From the NCBI GenBank assembly GCA_015501595.1, contig JADNRX010000107.1:62001-126000 (forward strand): a DNA stretch of 64,000 nt. The letters run 5' to 3'. Below, one piece after another: positions 43,472 to 54,020 of the stretch. The position numbers were made by a program, and so were the translations under genes. The notes under the pieces are model-generated. The model made no database searches and was not told the DNA's origin. It saw only the letters and a list, made by a program, of their open reading frames with translations. Position 1 is the stretch's first letter, and the number at the start of each line of letters is the position of its first letter. Source of the stretch: Hymenopellis radicata. Lineage: Eukaryota > Basidiomycota > Agaricomycetes > Agaricales > Physalacriaceae.

Positions 43472-44041
43472 TTAGTGCTTCTTGGCGAAAGACCAATTCG
43501 CGTTATTGTCGGCTTGGCCGCTCAAAGTAACCTTCCAAGGAATTCGTTAATTGAGTACATGCGCGCCAGAATAGACATACCGAGCTGGCGTCATCGCCAG
43601 AGTCGCAGCGCCAGTTGACCAAGGTTCCAGTTGTACTGATCCTGGATATTGTAGCGGATGAATACCAGTACTCGCAGTAAGAGATGAGCACCTACGTGTA
43701 GGTTCCATCGTTGATCTCCGCGATGGCCCACTCTTGATCCTGGGTGCGGGCGGTAACTTCCGTGCCGGGCTGAGCTTGGTCGCCAGTGTAGACCTTGCGA
43801 GCGGCGCCTTTGTTCTCGATGCGGTAGATGCCGTCGCGTTTCTTGGTGACAGTCCACTATTCAGAGGTGCAGTTAGTTCCAACAGTCCTATGAGAAACAC
43901 GAAGGAGCCCACCTTGAATGAATCCTGGTCCGCGTAGTACGCGATAGTAACGGGCGTGCCCAAATTGCCGTCCTTGAGCTCGGCGGCTCGCTGACGGCCA
44001 ACGTTGGTGATAGAGTAGACTCCGGTTTCGATAGGTGCCAT
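43472..44041 (-). CDS. Beta-trefoil protein, I66/CCL2-like (136 aa), paralog A
   Basis: Exons 43913-44041, 43696-43856, 43581-43641 and 43472-43531 (129, 161, 61 and 60 nt) with GT/AG introns. The protein starts MAPIETGVYSITNVGRQRAA, continues YYADQDSFK, WTVTKKRDGIYRIENKGAAR, DQAQPGTEVTARTQDQEW, AIAEINDGTYT and ISTTGTLVNWRCDSGDDASS, and ends NANWSFAKKH. The three QW/W-type repeat ends indicate a beta-trefoil. It is near-identical in structure to paralogs at 48214-48794 and 60402-60978, so the three arose by recent duplication. Neither sugar nor protease target can be inferred. No signal peptide. Confidence 0.82.
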
Positions 44042-45229
44042 TGTTTCTTTGTGGGATGAAGAATCGAATGGTTAGATGGCTACCTTTATACGTTTTCAAG
44101 AGTCCTGAATGAAGGCTGAGGGTGGCGGTCGACGTTTGCATTTGTTTGCTCATGGAAAGATGAAAGTCCGGATCGATGGTGTGCTTTGACGAAGTCTGTG
44201 CAGGGCCTGTCGCACGGATACAAACTTTCGAAGACAGTCATTCTGACAGAAGCAAAGAAGGTGCAAAGACCCCATGAAGAGAAATGACGCGTCAACGTTT
44301 GTGAAGTTACAGGCGTTTGGGCATACCTGTCTACCGCGTTTCGTCGGGTGCATTTCAATATCGGAAAGTGGTCAAGAAGTAGTAGGGGGCTGACAAGTAT
44401 GACGGAATACAATGCGATGGCCCGCAGCCCATCATCGCTCAACTTTCACTCCGATATCGTAAAGCAACTGTTACTAAATTCGTGGGCAAAGGTACATCGC
44501 CAGCACAGAGCGCGCAGGGCAAGGAGATCCAAGACAAAATATTGTCAGGTGCAGGGAGCCAATTTAATCCGGAGAACAGGACCTGCGGAAAACAGCGCGC
44601 TAGTGACAGCCAGAATGAAGACTTGTCGAAGAAGGAAACCAGAATGAAGATACGCTGAGCCCTGAGACTGTCTGATAGAGCATCTTCAGACTCGCCATAA
44701 AGATATCGCCTGAGCTAGCTCGAAGGAGTACCGACTTCCAATTGTTTTGATATGAACAGGATGCATGCGGGGAGACGCCGTGGCCAGGTGATCAGCGTCG
44801 TTTAATTTAGGAGACTACTGCTGGCTGAAGAAACTGAGCCTGAAGTTCGACGGCGAATGCGGTCGAATGGAACACGTCCTGGGGCTTTTGAGACAAGCTG
44901 GAGGTGGAAAGAGAGTTGGGGAACGGCCACGTGTCCCAAGTTCTCACGGTGTGATGAAATCATTCCTGATGGACAACTCCCGACGGCGCCAGCGCAATGT
45001 TCATGTTTCTGCTCCTTGATGGGCCGTCAATAATCCTTCCTCACCTCTGACATTTTCTCCAGTCCTCCTCATCTCTGGCCTTCTGCCATCTTCCCTTCGC
45101 CGTAAAGTCTTTTGTTCACCACCATCTTGAGACGGTCGATGGTTTCGCCCTGGGGACCACTTCGTCTAGAATCACCTGCGTTTCGTCTATCAGTCGGTTA
45201 ACAAGGTCATCAAGTTCGGCGTGGGTGGT
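44042..45229. other. Upstream region of paralog A, repeated at 48795-49900 and inverted at 59560-60401
   Basis: The block upstream of paralog A is shared with the two other paralogs. The 99-codon open frame at 44348-44647 (+) is found almost unchanged at 59780-60079 (-). In the third copy (49139-49430) it is disrupted, so it is probably not a gene. From about 44950 the sequence is unique and shows no gene. Confidence 0.6.
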
Positions 45230-45720
45230 TGTCTTGCTCGCATCTGGTAGCGCCGGATGTACTGTATATCGAAGTGGCTTGCCAGTTTCTGACGAAAGTC
45301 TTTCCGGTCCGTCTCGCGGTATAGTGGGGGGGAGCGGGGCGGAAAGCGAACGTCAAATTCTGCAAAGATGGTGCAACTTTGCCGCCCGACTTCGTCGTTC
45401 CCAAGAACGGGTACATCATAGATTATATACCCTTAGATGACCTCCTTGACCATGTCGATGTGTTTATGACGAACGGAGGTACAGTGGCTTCCAGCACTCC
45501 ATGTCACACGGCGTGCCGGTCGTTGTTGGTGGAGCGGCGGTGGACAAGCCAGCGGTCGCAGCGCGAGCTGAGTAGGCTGTAGGAGTGAATCTCAAGACCG
45601 ACCGGCCATCCGCTGAGCAGGTTAGGACGACGGGTAGAGAAATGTTGGGCAATGCGAGGTATAAAGCGCGCACCGTCGAAGTAGTAGATACGTCAACGGA
45701 GCAAGTCATGTTAATGGACA
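45230..45720 (+). pseudogene. UDP-glycosyltransferase fragment, frameshifted
   Basis: DFVVPKNGYIIDYIPLDDLL with DHVDVFMTNGG (45388-45480) is the donor-binding region of family 1 glycosyltransferases, where the sugar-nucleotide motif usually reads F-V-(T/H)-(N/H)-G-G. One or more frameshifts follow, after which GVNLKTDRPSAEQVRT and EMLGNARYKARTVEVVD (45580-45680) continue the C-terminal end. The preceding 150 bp may hold another out-of-frame piece. Only about 140 residues of a roughly 450-residue enzyme are present, so it is a remnant. Confidence 0.6.
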
Positions 45721-45724
45721 TACA

Positions 45725-47796
45725 TTATGCGTACATATTTGTCTCGCTGATTTTGATTTCACGACGAGAACTAACCGAAGGATGGTATCTGATTACTCCT
45801 CTGCAACTCATATCATTACGATCATTATATCGTTCCAGCTTTTTGAGAACACTGTCTCCCATCGGCATGATGGTCACCATTGGCACACCGCCGCCATTGT
45901 TTGGCAATTCTGGGACTCGGAACTGGTCATGTTCCGGCGTGCCTGCCGTATTGTACGAATCTATGGTCCTCAGTTCCACGACGGGTGGAAACTTCGAGAA
46001 GTCCAGATGACGGACGAGAGACTGTCAGAGTCAACATGGGCACGCATCATTTCTCGCTTGATATAGCAAAAAAATAAGGCGTCGCGCGACGTGACAACTT
46101 GGCCTATGTTGGCTATTCAAGTTGTCAGAACAATTGGCAGGAAGACAGAGTGCCAGGACGTACATTCGCGCGCTTCCTGATGACTAGGACATATCTCCCG
46201 ATGATGGGCTCCCCAAGCACGCTTTTGGCATGCTTCGGAGCAGTAATAGGATACTACACACCCAGAACATATGCGCAGAGGGTATGGCTCAAGGCTCTCG
46301 AGATTTGGACACTGTTACTCAAATGAATATGAAAGACTTCGTGATGGCGACGACAGACTAACCTCGGGACCATTGCAAATTGTTACCGGATGATGTTGAT
46401 ACAGCTTGTACAACGCCGTCATGTCGTTGAGGTGCTTGTTGTATGCTTTCCAGGAAGCTGTGGCCACGAGTTCGGATGTAAGAAAGCACTGCATCTGTTC
46501 CTCCGTTCGAATGGCATACTTTAAAACAGAACGATAGACGAGATATACGGATGCGCGTTTCCAAGAAGCTGGTTGTCTTTTGTATACTGTTGTCTCTGAC
46601 TGAAGCAGGTATTACCTTTGGGCATGCCTGAGTAACCAGATGAAACATCCGAACGATGCTTAAGACGGCGCCTTCCTTGAACGCCTGCTGGGCCACGGCG
46701 GGTCCGAAGATGGCAATAAGATCTTGAGGTGCGTGCATCCAATGCAAACACAGCCGTCGCTCATTGTCAACAACGCAGCCCCACTGTCCTTCCCAAAAAA
46801 TGTAGGCAATGGAGCGATGATGACGAATTGACGCAGTTGTTTCGATTCGGATATGGCACGGAGCATCTCGCACGTCCAACGTACATGGTCGTTGTCCATG
46901 AGACGACAAAATACGTGTCTGATGGAGAGAAAGAAGAGGATACCCCGATAAGCAGTGTTGAGATAGTTGTTGATGCGATAATATTCAGAGCGTGATGTTT
47001 GATGATTGACTGCTCGAAGGCGACCTATATTGAGGATGACACTGGATTGAAAGAGGTCTACAAGGGCTTCGGGCTGGGCCGTGACAGCGTTATAGAGCTC
47101 CTTGACCTGGGGAGGAAGCATGTAGAACTCCGTGGATAGGAGACAGCCGAGTACACGGAAGCAATGGAAGACGACTTCCTCGCGTGAGATGGGAGATGAC
47201 GAGGTGTCATTGAATAGCAATACCGGGAGCATACAGCTAAGGAATAACGTGTTCCCTTCACTGCGCAGCTCCTGAGGTGCCGGTAGCGAAACAAATTCCT
47301 GGTACACCACGAAATGACTTTCAGCACTGTTTGCCACGCCGGCGAGCAGAGTCGCTGAAAGCTGGGCAAAGTTATGGCGGAACTCTGACTCGCGACCTGG
47401 AATAATGATATGGGTAGCAAAGTAACTCATGCAATTGGAAAGATATGGCATTATCTTGAGAACCAACGCATTTGTCTCCTCCGAGTAGGGGCAGCCTCCA
47501 GGTAACGTCGAGCTTCGGAGAAACTCCGCGGCAATGCTGGCGGTGAGAGCGTCAAAGACTAAAGCTATGACATTCAGAGCATCGCCAGGATCGTCTGAAG
47601 GTTCTGGTGTGGTGGAGGGGATGGCAGTGCGACTTATTCTAGTTAGAATGCGCGAAAACTTTTGGAATGATTGGCGACTTCGCGGCGCATTGCGTGCTAG
47701 CGCGATAAAAGCCGAAGGGTCAAGGCTGATGCGCGGCGGACTAGCTGAACAGTCTTTAGGATTCGTGATCAATGAGAACACGACGCTGCTCACCAA
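45725..47796 (-). CDS. MYND-type zinc-finger protein
   Basis: The start at 47796 gives MVSSVVFSLITNPKDCSASP and a long helical region (378 codons open). A short intron (about 41 nt, gtcatcatc...gaaggacag near 46785-46825) restores WGCVVDNERRLCLHWMHAPQ and DLIAIFGPAVAQQAFKEG. Later exons read RQPASWKRASVYLVYRSVL, KHLNDMTALYKLYQHHPVTI, CNGPE, then RICSGCVVSYYCSEACQKRA and WGAHHREICPSH. The Cys/His spacing is a MYND finger, a protein-protein interaction module frequent at the C-terminus of such Agaricomycete proteins. The last exons (VVELRTIDSYN to ISETNMYA, ending 45725) are tentative. The 5' two thirds is duplicated in inverse orientation at 61419-62127, where it is cut by a retroelement. Function unknown; an intracellular adaptor role is inferred from the finger only. 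Confidence 0.65.
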
Positions 47797-48213
47797 TCGA
47801 CTGCATGATCGAGTTGATCGTTCAACTTAAAGATGACGATCGCATCGTTATGTAAGCAAGCAGCTGGCAGAAATTCAAACGAGGATCTTCCGAAGGCAAA
47901 GGTCAGAGACTAGAATTACAGCCGCTCCCACCAGCAATCGACAAGGTCTGTCGCGAGTGGCGCCATGCCGTAGCTGACTATCCAGGTACTAGATAATATG
48001 GAAATTCTTAGAGAGCTAAGCAGTAACTTGGAGGGCGAGGCTCCGCGGCGCGTTGAAGAATGAAATCATAAATTGCATAACAAACAGAAAGATATCACGA
48101 GTATCAACTAGAAAAACTGCACCCATCAACTGACATTCACTGCTCCCGCCTGAGAAATTGAATCTTTCATACTGCCTTTACGAGTAATCAAACATTGTTA
48201 TAGGAGAACACAT

Positions 48214-48794
48214 TTAGTGCTGCTTGGCGAAAGACCAAGTCGCGTTATTGTCGGCTTGGTGGCTCAAAGTGACCTTCCAAGTAGTTCGTTAATTGTGTAC
48301 ACGCGCGCCAGAATAGTCGGAGACATACCGAGCTGGCGTCATCGCCAGAGTCGCAGCGCCAGTTGTTCAAGGTTCCAGTCGTACTGATCCTGAGTATTGT
48401 AGCTGATGAATACCAGTACTCGCAGTAAGGAGATGAGCACCTACGTGTACGTTCCAGAGACGTTGGTCTCCGTGATGGTCCACTCTTGGTCCTGGGTGCG
48501 CGCGGTGACGACCGTGCCGGGCTGACCTTGGTCGCCAGTGAAGACCTTGCGATCGGCACCTTTGTTGACTATGCGGTAATTGCCGTTGTCCTTCTTGGTG
48601 ACAGTCCACTATTCAGAGAGGCAGTTAGTTCCAACAGTCATATGAGAAACGGCGAATGAGCGAACCTTGAATGACTCCTGGTCCGCGTAGTACGCGATGG
48701 TGACAGGCGTGCCCAAGTTGCCGTCCTTGAGCTGGGCGGCGCGCTGACGGCCAACGTTGGTGATAGAGTAGACTCCGGTTTCGATAGGTGCCAT
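48214..48794 (-). CDS. Beta-trefoil protein, I66/CCL2-like (137 aa), paralog B
   Basis: Exons 48666-48794, 48445-48608, 48329-48389 and 48214-48273 (129, 164, 61 and 60 nt). The second exon has one extra codon relative to paralogs A and C, and the phases still close. The protein starts MAPIETGVYSITNVGRQRAA, contains DQGQPGTVVTARTQDQEW and ISTTGTLNNWRCDSGDDASS, and ends NATWSFAKQH. Differences from paralog A cluster in the second repeat and near the C-terminus, the loops that carry ligand or protease specificity in such folds. Introns match in position and nearly in sequence. No signal peptide. Confidence 0.82.
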
Positions 48795-49912
48795 TGTTTC
48801 TTTGTGGGATGAAGAATAGAATGGTCAGAGGGAGTCCTTTATAGGTTTTCGAGAGTCCTGAATAAAGGCTGAGAGTGGCGGAGGACGTTTGCATTTGTTT
48901 GCTCATGGAAAGATGGAAGTCCGGATCGATGGTGGGCTTTGGAGAAGTCTGTGCAGGGCCTGTCACGCGAATAGTACCACCTGAAAGAACGTGCCCCATT
49001 CGAAAGCAGTCATTCTGACAAAAGTAAAGCCCTAGAAGGAAGGGGTGAAGAACCTGTGAAGAGAAATGACGCGTGAAATTACAGGCGTTTGGCCATACCC
49101 ATCTACCACGGTTCGTCGGTCGCATTTCGATATCTGAAAGTGGTCAGGAAGTAGTAGGGGGCTGACAAGTATGACGGAATACAACGCGATGGCCCGCAGC
49201 CCATCATCGCTAAACTTTCACTCCGATATCGTATAGCACTGAGTGCCATTGAATTCGTGGGCAGAGGTATATCGCCAGCACTGAGCGCGCAGGGCAAGGA
49301 GATCCAAGAGAAAATCTTGTCAGGTGCAGGCGGCCAATTCAATCCGGAGAACAGGACCTGCGGAAAACAGCGCGCTAGTGACAGCCAGAACGAAGACTTG
49401 TCGAGGAAGGAAACCAGAATGAAGACACGCTGAGCCCTGAGACTCTCTGAAAGAGGACCTTCAAACTCGCCATAAAGATATCGCCTGAGCTAGCTAGAAG
49501 GAGTACCGACTTCCAATTGTTTTGATATGAACAGGATGCATGCGGGGAGACGCCGCGGCCAGGTGATCAGCGTCATTTAATTTATGAGATTACTGCAAGC
49601 TAGATGATAGTCTGAAGTTCGACGGCGAATGCGGTCGAATGGAACGCGTCCTGGCTCTTTTTGAGACAAGCTGGACGTTGGAAAGAGAGTTGTGGAACCA
49701 CCACGTGTCCCAAGTTCTCACGGTTGACGATATCGATGATGAAATTAGCGCTCTTATTTCTCTACATTCACAGCACTCGGAGGTTCTTACGGCCGGTCTC
49801 ATCCCATGCTCCAATACTACCCTCAGATGGAATCTTCGCCATTCCTCAGCTTGACATTCACGGAAAATTACCACGGGATCGGTCTGCTTTGCACGTTTGA
49901 TTCCGCGAAAAC
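48795..49912. other. Upstream region of paralog B; duplicated block
   Basis: Matches 44042-44950 directly and 59260-60401 inversely. It includes a divergent-promoter-like stretch between paralog B and the plus-strand lectin pseudogene that begins near 49913. No open frame here is supported as a gene. Confidence 0.55.
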
Positions 49913-50640
49913 TTGAACTACGATGCCATCATTCCTGATGGACACTATGTTATCGTCAACTCACGCCAGCGGAACGTCGCTGCTCTGACAGAACCACGCG
50001 AGCGTTCGTCCCTTATTGCCCTCACGTACAGCTCTTCGAACGCGAAAGGACAGTTCATAGCAAAATCTGGCCTTCATCATGTTCACATGGTCATTACTAG
50101 ACTCTCACTAAGAACCTCATTTGGTCTATTAACTGAGCTGACAACGGTCGGTACAAGTTTTAGAACACTGAGTTCGGATCCCTCGCCTACGCAGGTTACG
50201 GCCGGAGACGATGTAAAAGGGCATAGCAAGGAACGGTACTGGTAACTTCACGTGGCGCGCGGTGATCCGTTACCGGTCAGAAATATCAGTGGTCGCCCCT
50301 TCATAACGCTGAAACGACCTTCTTTAGTATCTCCTCCACGGATACATAGTGAGCTGTTCTGGGGGCGAGCTTGATACCCTTCTACGTTCCTTCTCTCATT
50401 TTTCTACCTACGATGGTGCTCACCAACTTCCAACACAGGTCAAACTCTGTCGACAAGCCCAACGATGACCGGAGCTGGTTGGAGTTGCGGCGCATCGATT
50501 CCGCCAAAGCTTCGAACGCCCCACTCAGGTATATTCTCATTCACGAACAATGTCACTGGGCTGTTGTGCTGTTGTACCCGTCGGCGGGATCGGCTTCGAC
50601 GGCGGGGTCGTGGTTGCTGGTCAAAGAGTATACCTGTGTA
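49913..50640 (+). pseudogene. Beta-trefoil lectin pseudogene (counterpart of 58608-59258)
   Basis: The segment IIPDGHYVIVNSRQRNVAAL with TEPRERSS and TYSSSN corresponds to exon 1 of the intact gene, but the start codon is out of frame because of a 4-base difference. Later pieces (the GDDVKGHSKERYW region; DKPNDDRSWLELRRIDSAKA, with SNAPL) lie in different frames. The frame is lost between about 50230 and 50400. It lies in the same relative position as the 59-kb gene in the inverted duplication. Confidence 0.65.
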
Positions 50641-50714
50641 ACCTGATTGATTATGTTTGTCTCGGGATTTGACAGAAGCACGTGCCATTCGCATCTTCAC
50701 CTCCAACAATCACA

Positions 50715-52233
50715 ATGGCCGCGATGTTCAGTGACCTTATGCAGGCTACGCACCACAACGGCCGACTCATACTTCTGCCACCTCCCCAACAGCCGCCTGC
50801 CACTCAAGATTCTCTGGAGCTTGCCGGAGCTCGTACGTTCATAGCCTCTTCATAGACGGTTCTGACTAACCTGCGTAGCTGCCTGGTTCAAGGCTTGGAA
50901 CGACCAACAGTTCCAACCGTTCGTCGCTCGCGTGCGAGGCGATCTTACCGCATTAACACGCGATGTTGCTACTCTACTCGTTCAGGATGGCAAAGTATGT
51001 TGTCTTTATCTCCTCGTTCCACCATTCATCAAAGCCGTTCAGGACCGAAACTCGAAACTTGGGGATGACGGTCCGTTTTACGAGGTGGCGTTTTCGGATG
51101 GGCGCAGGCCATGGGGAGCAATTGTTGCTGTTCCAGGCCAGGTATGTCGTACCCGCACGGTAGATAAGAGTGAGTTGTCTGACTTGATTACAGGGCAAAT
51201 TCGTGCTTCCTGCTCTTACCAACACTGCTGACCTTCAAGCACTCACCCTGGCGGAGTCCTATGGATACTATAAAGGCTACTTTCCGCATCAGCCAGTCCT
51301 TGATGCTGGTCCGACCACATTAGCCGATCGGATAGTAGCGATTGCTGCGGCTATTGGGCGGCGTCCTGAGATTACCGCAGTAACACACGATGTTGCCACA
51401 CAGGATAGCAAAGTACGTTGTCCTGATCACCTCTCCCCGCCATTCATCAAAGCCATTATGATTTAGGACCGAAACTCGAAACTTGGCGATGACGGTCCGT
51501 TTTACGAGGTCGCGTTTCCGGATGGGCGCAGGCCATGGGGAGAAATTGTTGCTGTTCCAGGCCAGGTATGTTGTACCCGCACGAGTGAGTGTGTCTGACT
51601 TCATTAATACAGGGCAATTTCATGCTTCCTACTCTTACCAACACTGCTGACCTTGAAGCACTCACTCTGGCGGAGTCCTATGGATACTATAAAGGCTACT
51701 TTCCGCATCAGCCAGTCCTTCATGCTGGTCCGACCACATTAACCGATCGGATAGTAGCGATTGCTGCGGCTATTGGGCGGCGTCCTGAGATTACCGCATT
51801 AACACACGATGTTGCCACACAGGATAGCAAAGTACGTTGTCCTGATCACCTCTCCCCGCCATTCATCAAAGCCGTTCAGGACCGAAATTCGAAACTTGGC
51901 GATGACGGTCCGTTTTACGAGGTCGCGTTTCCAGATGGGCGCAGGCCATGGGGAGCAATTGTTGCTGTTCCAGGCCAGGTATGTCGTACCCGCACGCGTG
52001 AGTGTGTCTGACTTCATTAATTACAGGGCAATTTCATGCTTCCTACTCTTACCAACACTGCTGACCTTCAAGCACTCACCCTGGCGGAGTCCTATGGATA
52101 CTATAAAGGCTACTTTCCGCATCAGCCAGTCCTTTATGCTGGTCCGACCACATTAACGGATCGGATAGTAGCGATTGCTGCGGCTATTGGGCGGTGTCCC
52201 CGCCGCTTTGTGAGTCTAAGCCTCGGTACCTAA
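50715..52233 (+). CDS. Mug135-like protein with three tandem domain units (391 aa predicted)
   Basis: Eight exons with phases that all close: 50715-50832, 50879-50994, 51043-51141, 51194-51412, 51467-51565, 51613-51831, 51880-51978 and 52027-52233. It starts MAAMFSDLMQATHHNGRLIL; exon 2 reads PAWFKAWNDQQFQPFVARV with GDLTALTRDVATLLVQDGK. Then three copies of an exon pair follow: a 99-nt exon (DRNSKLGDDGPFYEVAF, DGRRPWGAIVAVPGQ) and a 219-nt or final 207-nt exon (LPTLTNTADLQALTLAES, YGYYKGYFPHQPVL, RIVAIAAAIGR). Every copy keeps usable GT and AG sites. The end is CPRRFVSLSLGT. The single-unit relative at 36011-36890 shows the ancestral form. Function unknown. If expression fails, the most likely reason would be mis-splicing between the near-identical exons. 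Confidence 0.6.
50962..52200 (+). repeat. Three tandem 419-427-bp units, each with two exons
   Basis: Units begin at about 50962, 51389 and 51808 (gatgttgc...). Units 2 and 3 are very close; unit 1 differs more in its intron (tatgttgtctttatctcctc). Each holds one 99-nt exon, one 219-nt exon and two introns. The unit junctions fall inside the longer exon and keep its frame. Confidence 0.85.
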
Positions 52234-52593
52234 TTTGACTCCGCAGCTTTGTAAATATTGCAATTGAAGTTCTACTTGAAACCCCCATCGACGTTGATTA
52301 TGACAGCACTGAACTGCGCGTCGGTAGTCGATTGGTTACACGACTTACAGCTCAAACTGCCATCTAACTGCCTGGCTTACAGGTTGATCCTCCCATGTTC
52401 ATCACTCTCGCGCGTACCGTGGAAAGGATATGGCCCACTCCAGTTCGGTTGGGGCGTTCAATATACGGTGTATGATCATGGGCTCACTTGGAATTGGGTT
52501 GGAACGATGACGCTGACTGGGATGACGGGGACGTATGGTCAGAACGGAGAGTTTCAAGCGTGGTGGTGGATTTGGCCGAAAGATGGGGCTTGA
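52234..52593 (+). pseudogene. 3' fragment of a conserved hypothetical gene (counterpart of 58165-58584)
   Basis: Ends MTGTYGQNGEFQAWWWIWPK followed by DGA and a TGA stop at about 52591. The intact gene at 58 kb ends MAGTWGQNGEFQGWWWIWPK. Upstream the frame is interrupted (the ILPCSSLSRVPWKGYGPLQF portion is in another frame than its source), so only the last 40 or so codons are coherent. Confidence 0.6.
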
Positions 52594-52736
52594 TACTTAT
52601 GTTTCTGTCATGATAAGTTCTGGCCGAGATAGATCTTCGCGCTGGGTCGAAACCGTTGCAGATTGAAGAATGGTCACTGAGCGAGTAAATACAAGAAAAC
52701 AGAAAATGTGGAGAACTTCTTCATGTAGAAAACATT

Positions 52737-53307
52737 TCAATGTCTCCTGACGAAACTCCACTGCGACCTAACATCGCTCTTGGCGCTCAACGTCACCTAC
52801 AATCCGTCAAAAATCACATTGAGTCTCGAATATGCCGCAGATGAGACGTACAGGACAGTCGGCGTCTCCATTGTCCAACCTCCATTTATTCAAGGTCCCA
52901 ATAGTACTAATCCTGCAAATGCGATCAATCAACACGAGAGCAGCACGCAGACGAGGACACTGACGTGTACGTTCCGGTATTAGTCTCCTCGATAGCCCAC
53001 TCCTGGTCTTGTGGGCGCGCAGTAACCTCCGCATTGACCTGGGCATGGTCGCCGCTGTAGACTTTGTTGGCGGCGCCTTTGTTTTCGAGGCGGTAGCGGC
53101 CGTTCCATTTCATGGTGACCTTCCACTGAAGCTTCGGTTTGTCGATGCAGTACAAAGACTCCGTGGGCGAGAGCGCACCTTGAATGAATCTCGGTCCGTG
53201 TAGGCGTTACAGGTGACGGGTGTGCCGTAGTTGCCATCCGCAAGCTCGGCGGAGTTGTTGAAGCCTGCGTTGGTGACGGAGTATGTTCCGGTTTCGAGTG
53301 GTGCCAT
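52737..53307 (-). CDS. Beta-trefoil protein, I66/CCL2-like (136 aa), diverged paralog
   Basis: Exons 53179-53307, 52965-53125, 52852-52912 and 52737-52796 (129, 161, 61 and 60 nt) show the same architecture as the other paralogs. The protein starts MAPLETGTYSVTNAGFNNSA and continues ELADGNYGTPVTCNAYTDRD, WKVTMKWNGRYRLENKGAAN, HAQVNAEVTARPQDQEWA, IEETNTGTYT and ISTIGTLNKWRLDNGDADCP, ending SQWSFVRRH. It is clearly older than the A-C trio, yet all splice sites are intact, suggesting it is kept by selection. It is the nearest gene upstream of CHO2 and divergently transcribed from it. No signal peptide. Confidence 0.82.
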
Positions 53308-54020
53308 TGTGCGTGGTGGTGTTGGGGAGGTGGGGGGCCATTATGGCTTGGGAGCGATGAGCACTTATCAGATCTTGACAGGAATCACGAGGCGCTGGTG
53401 AAGTTTCTCCCGAAGGATGGTTATTTTTTCTATTCAGCATGCGGACTGTGGGATCTGGGGTTGTCAATGTTTGGTCTGGCGTTAACGATTGCGCTTGTAA
53501 GGTCATGAGATCGCAGGTTACTGTAGTTGGAGTAGACAATGGGTCCGGGAATTTGTGACTTACGCATCGATAGCATGAATACGCGGGGGGTTGTCAGAAA
53601 GTTGGAGTAGGCTGCCCGAGCAATTTAGATCAAGAATGGAGGCGCCAGGACGATGGGGAAGTCTTGCGCTCAGAGAACCTCTTTGATCTACTGTAAACCC
53701 GCGAGAGCAGACTCGTCGAAGGCGTGCGCGTGTCGGTTACGCGTCTCTGTCGTTTGTTGCCTAGTACACTGACTCTAGATCTGACGAGGTAAGTCTATGT
53801 TGCCTGATATTCGTGTACCTTCTCATTATACACTACAGTTCCCGTCGTTCTACATTCACCGGTCACAATACACAGCCTGGGGCCTGGAAGGTTCAGTAAA
53901 GCGCTTGGTCGATTCTGCGGAAGATCCGCGGGACGATCGGACCGATTGTTTGCTTGCGATTGGCCCGTCCATATTCGGAGAAAATCCCGTCCCCGCCCTA
54001 ACTTCCTCCATCCCGCCACC
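53308..54020. promoter_or_regulatory. Divergent intergenic region between a beta-trefoil gene and CHO2
   Basis: 713 bp without a supported gene; it must hold both promoters. The C/T-rich stretch just before the CHO2 start (ccccgccctaacttcctcca) is typical of strong fungal promoters. No known operator for phospholipid genes is evident to me. Confidence 0.45.

Noticed and set aside
46099..46326. Plus-strand frame 46099-46326 as a gene
   Set aside because: It is opposite to the MYND-finger exon on the minus strand, whose Cys/His spacing is unmistakable.
50962..52200. Possible CRISPR-like or satellite array
   Set aside because: Only three units of over 400 bp, each with exons and introns; this is a gene-internal duplication.
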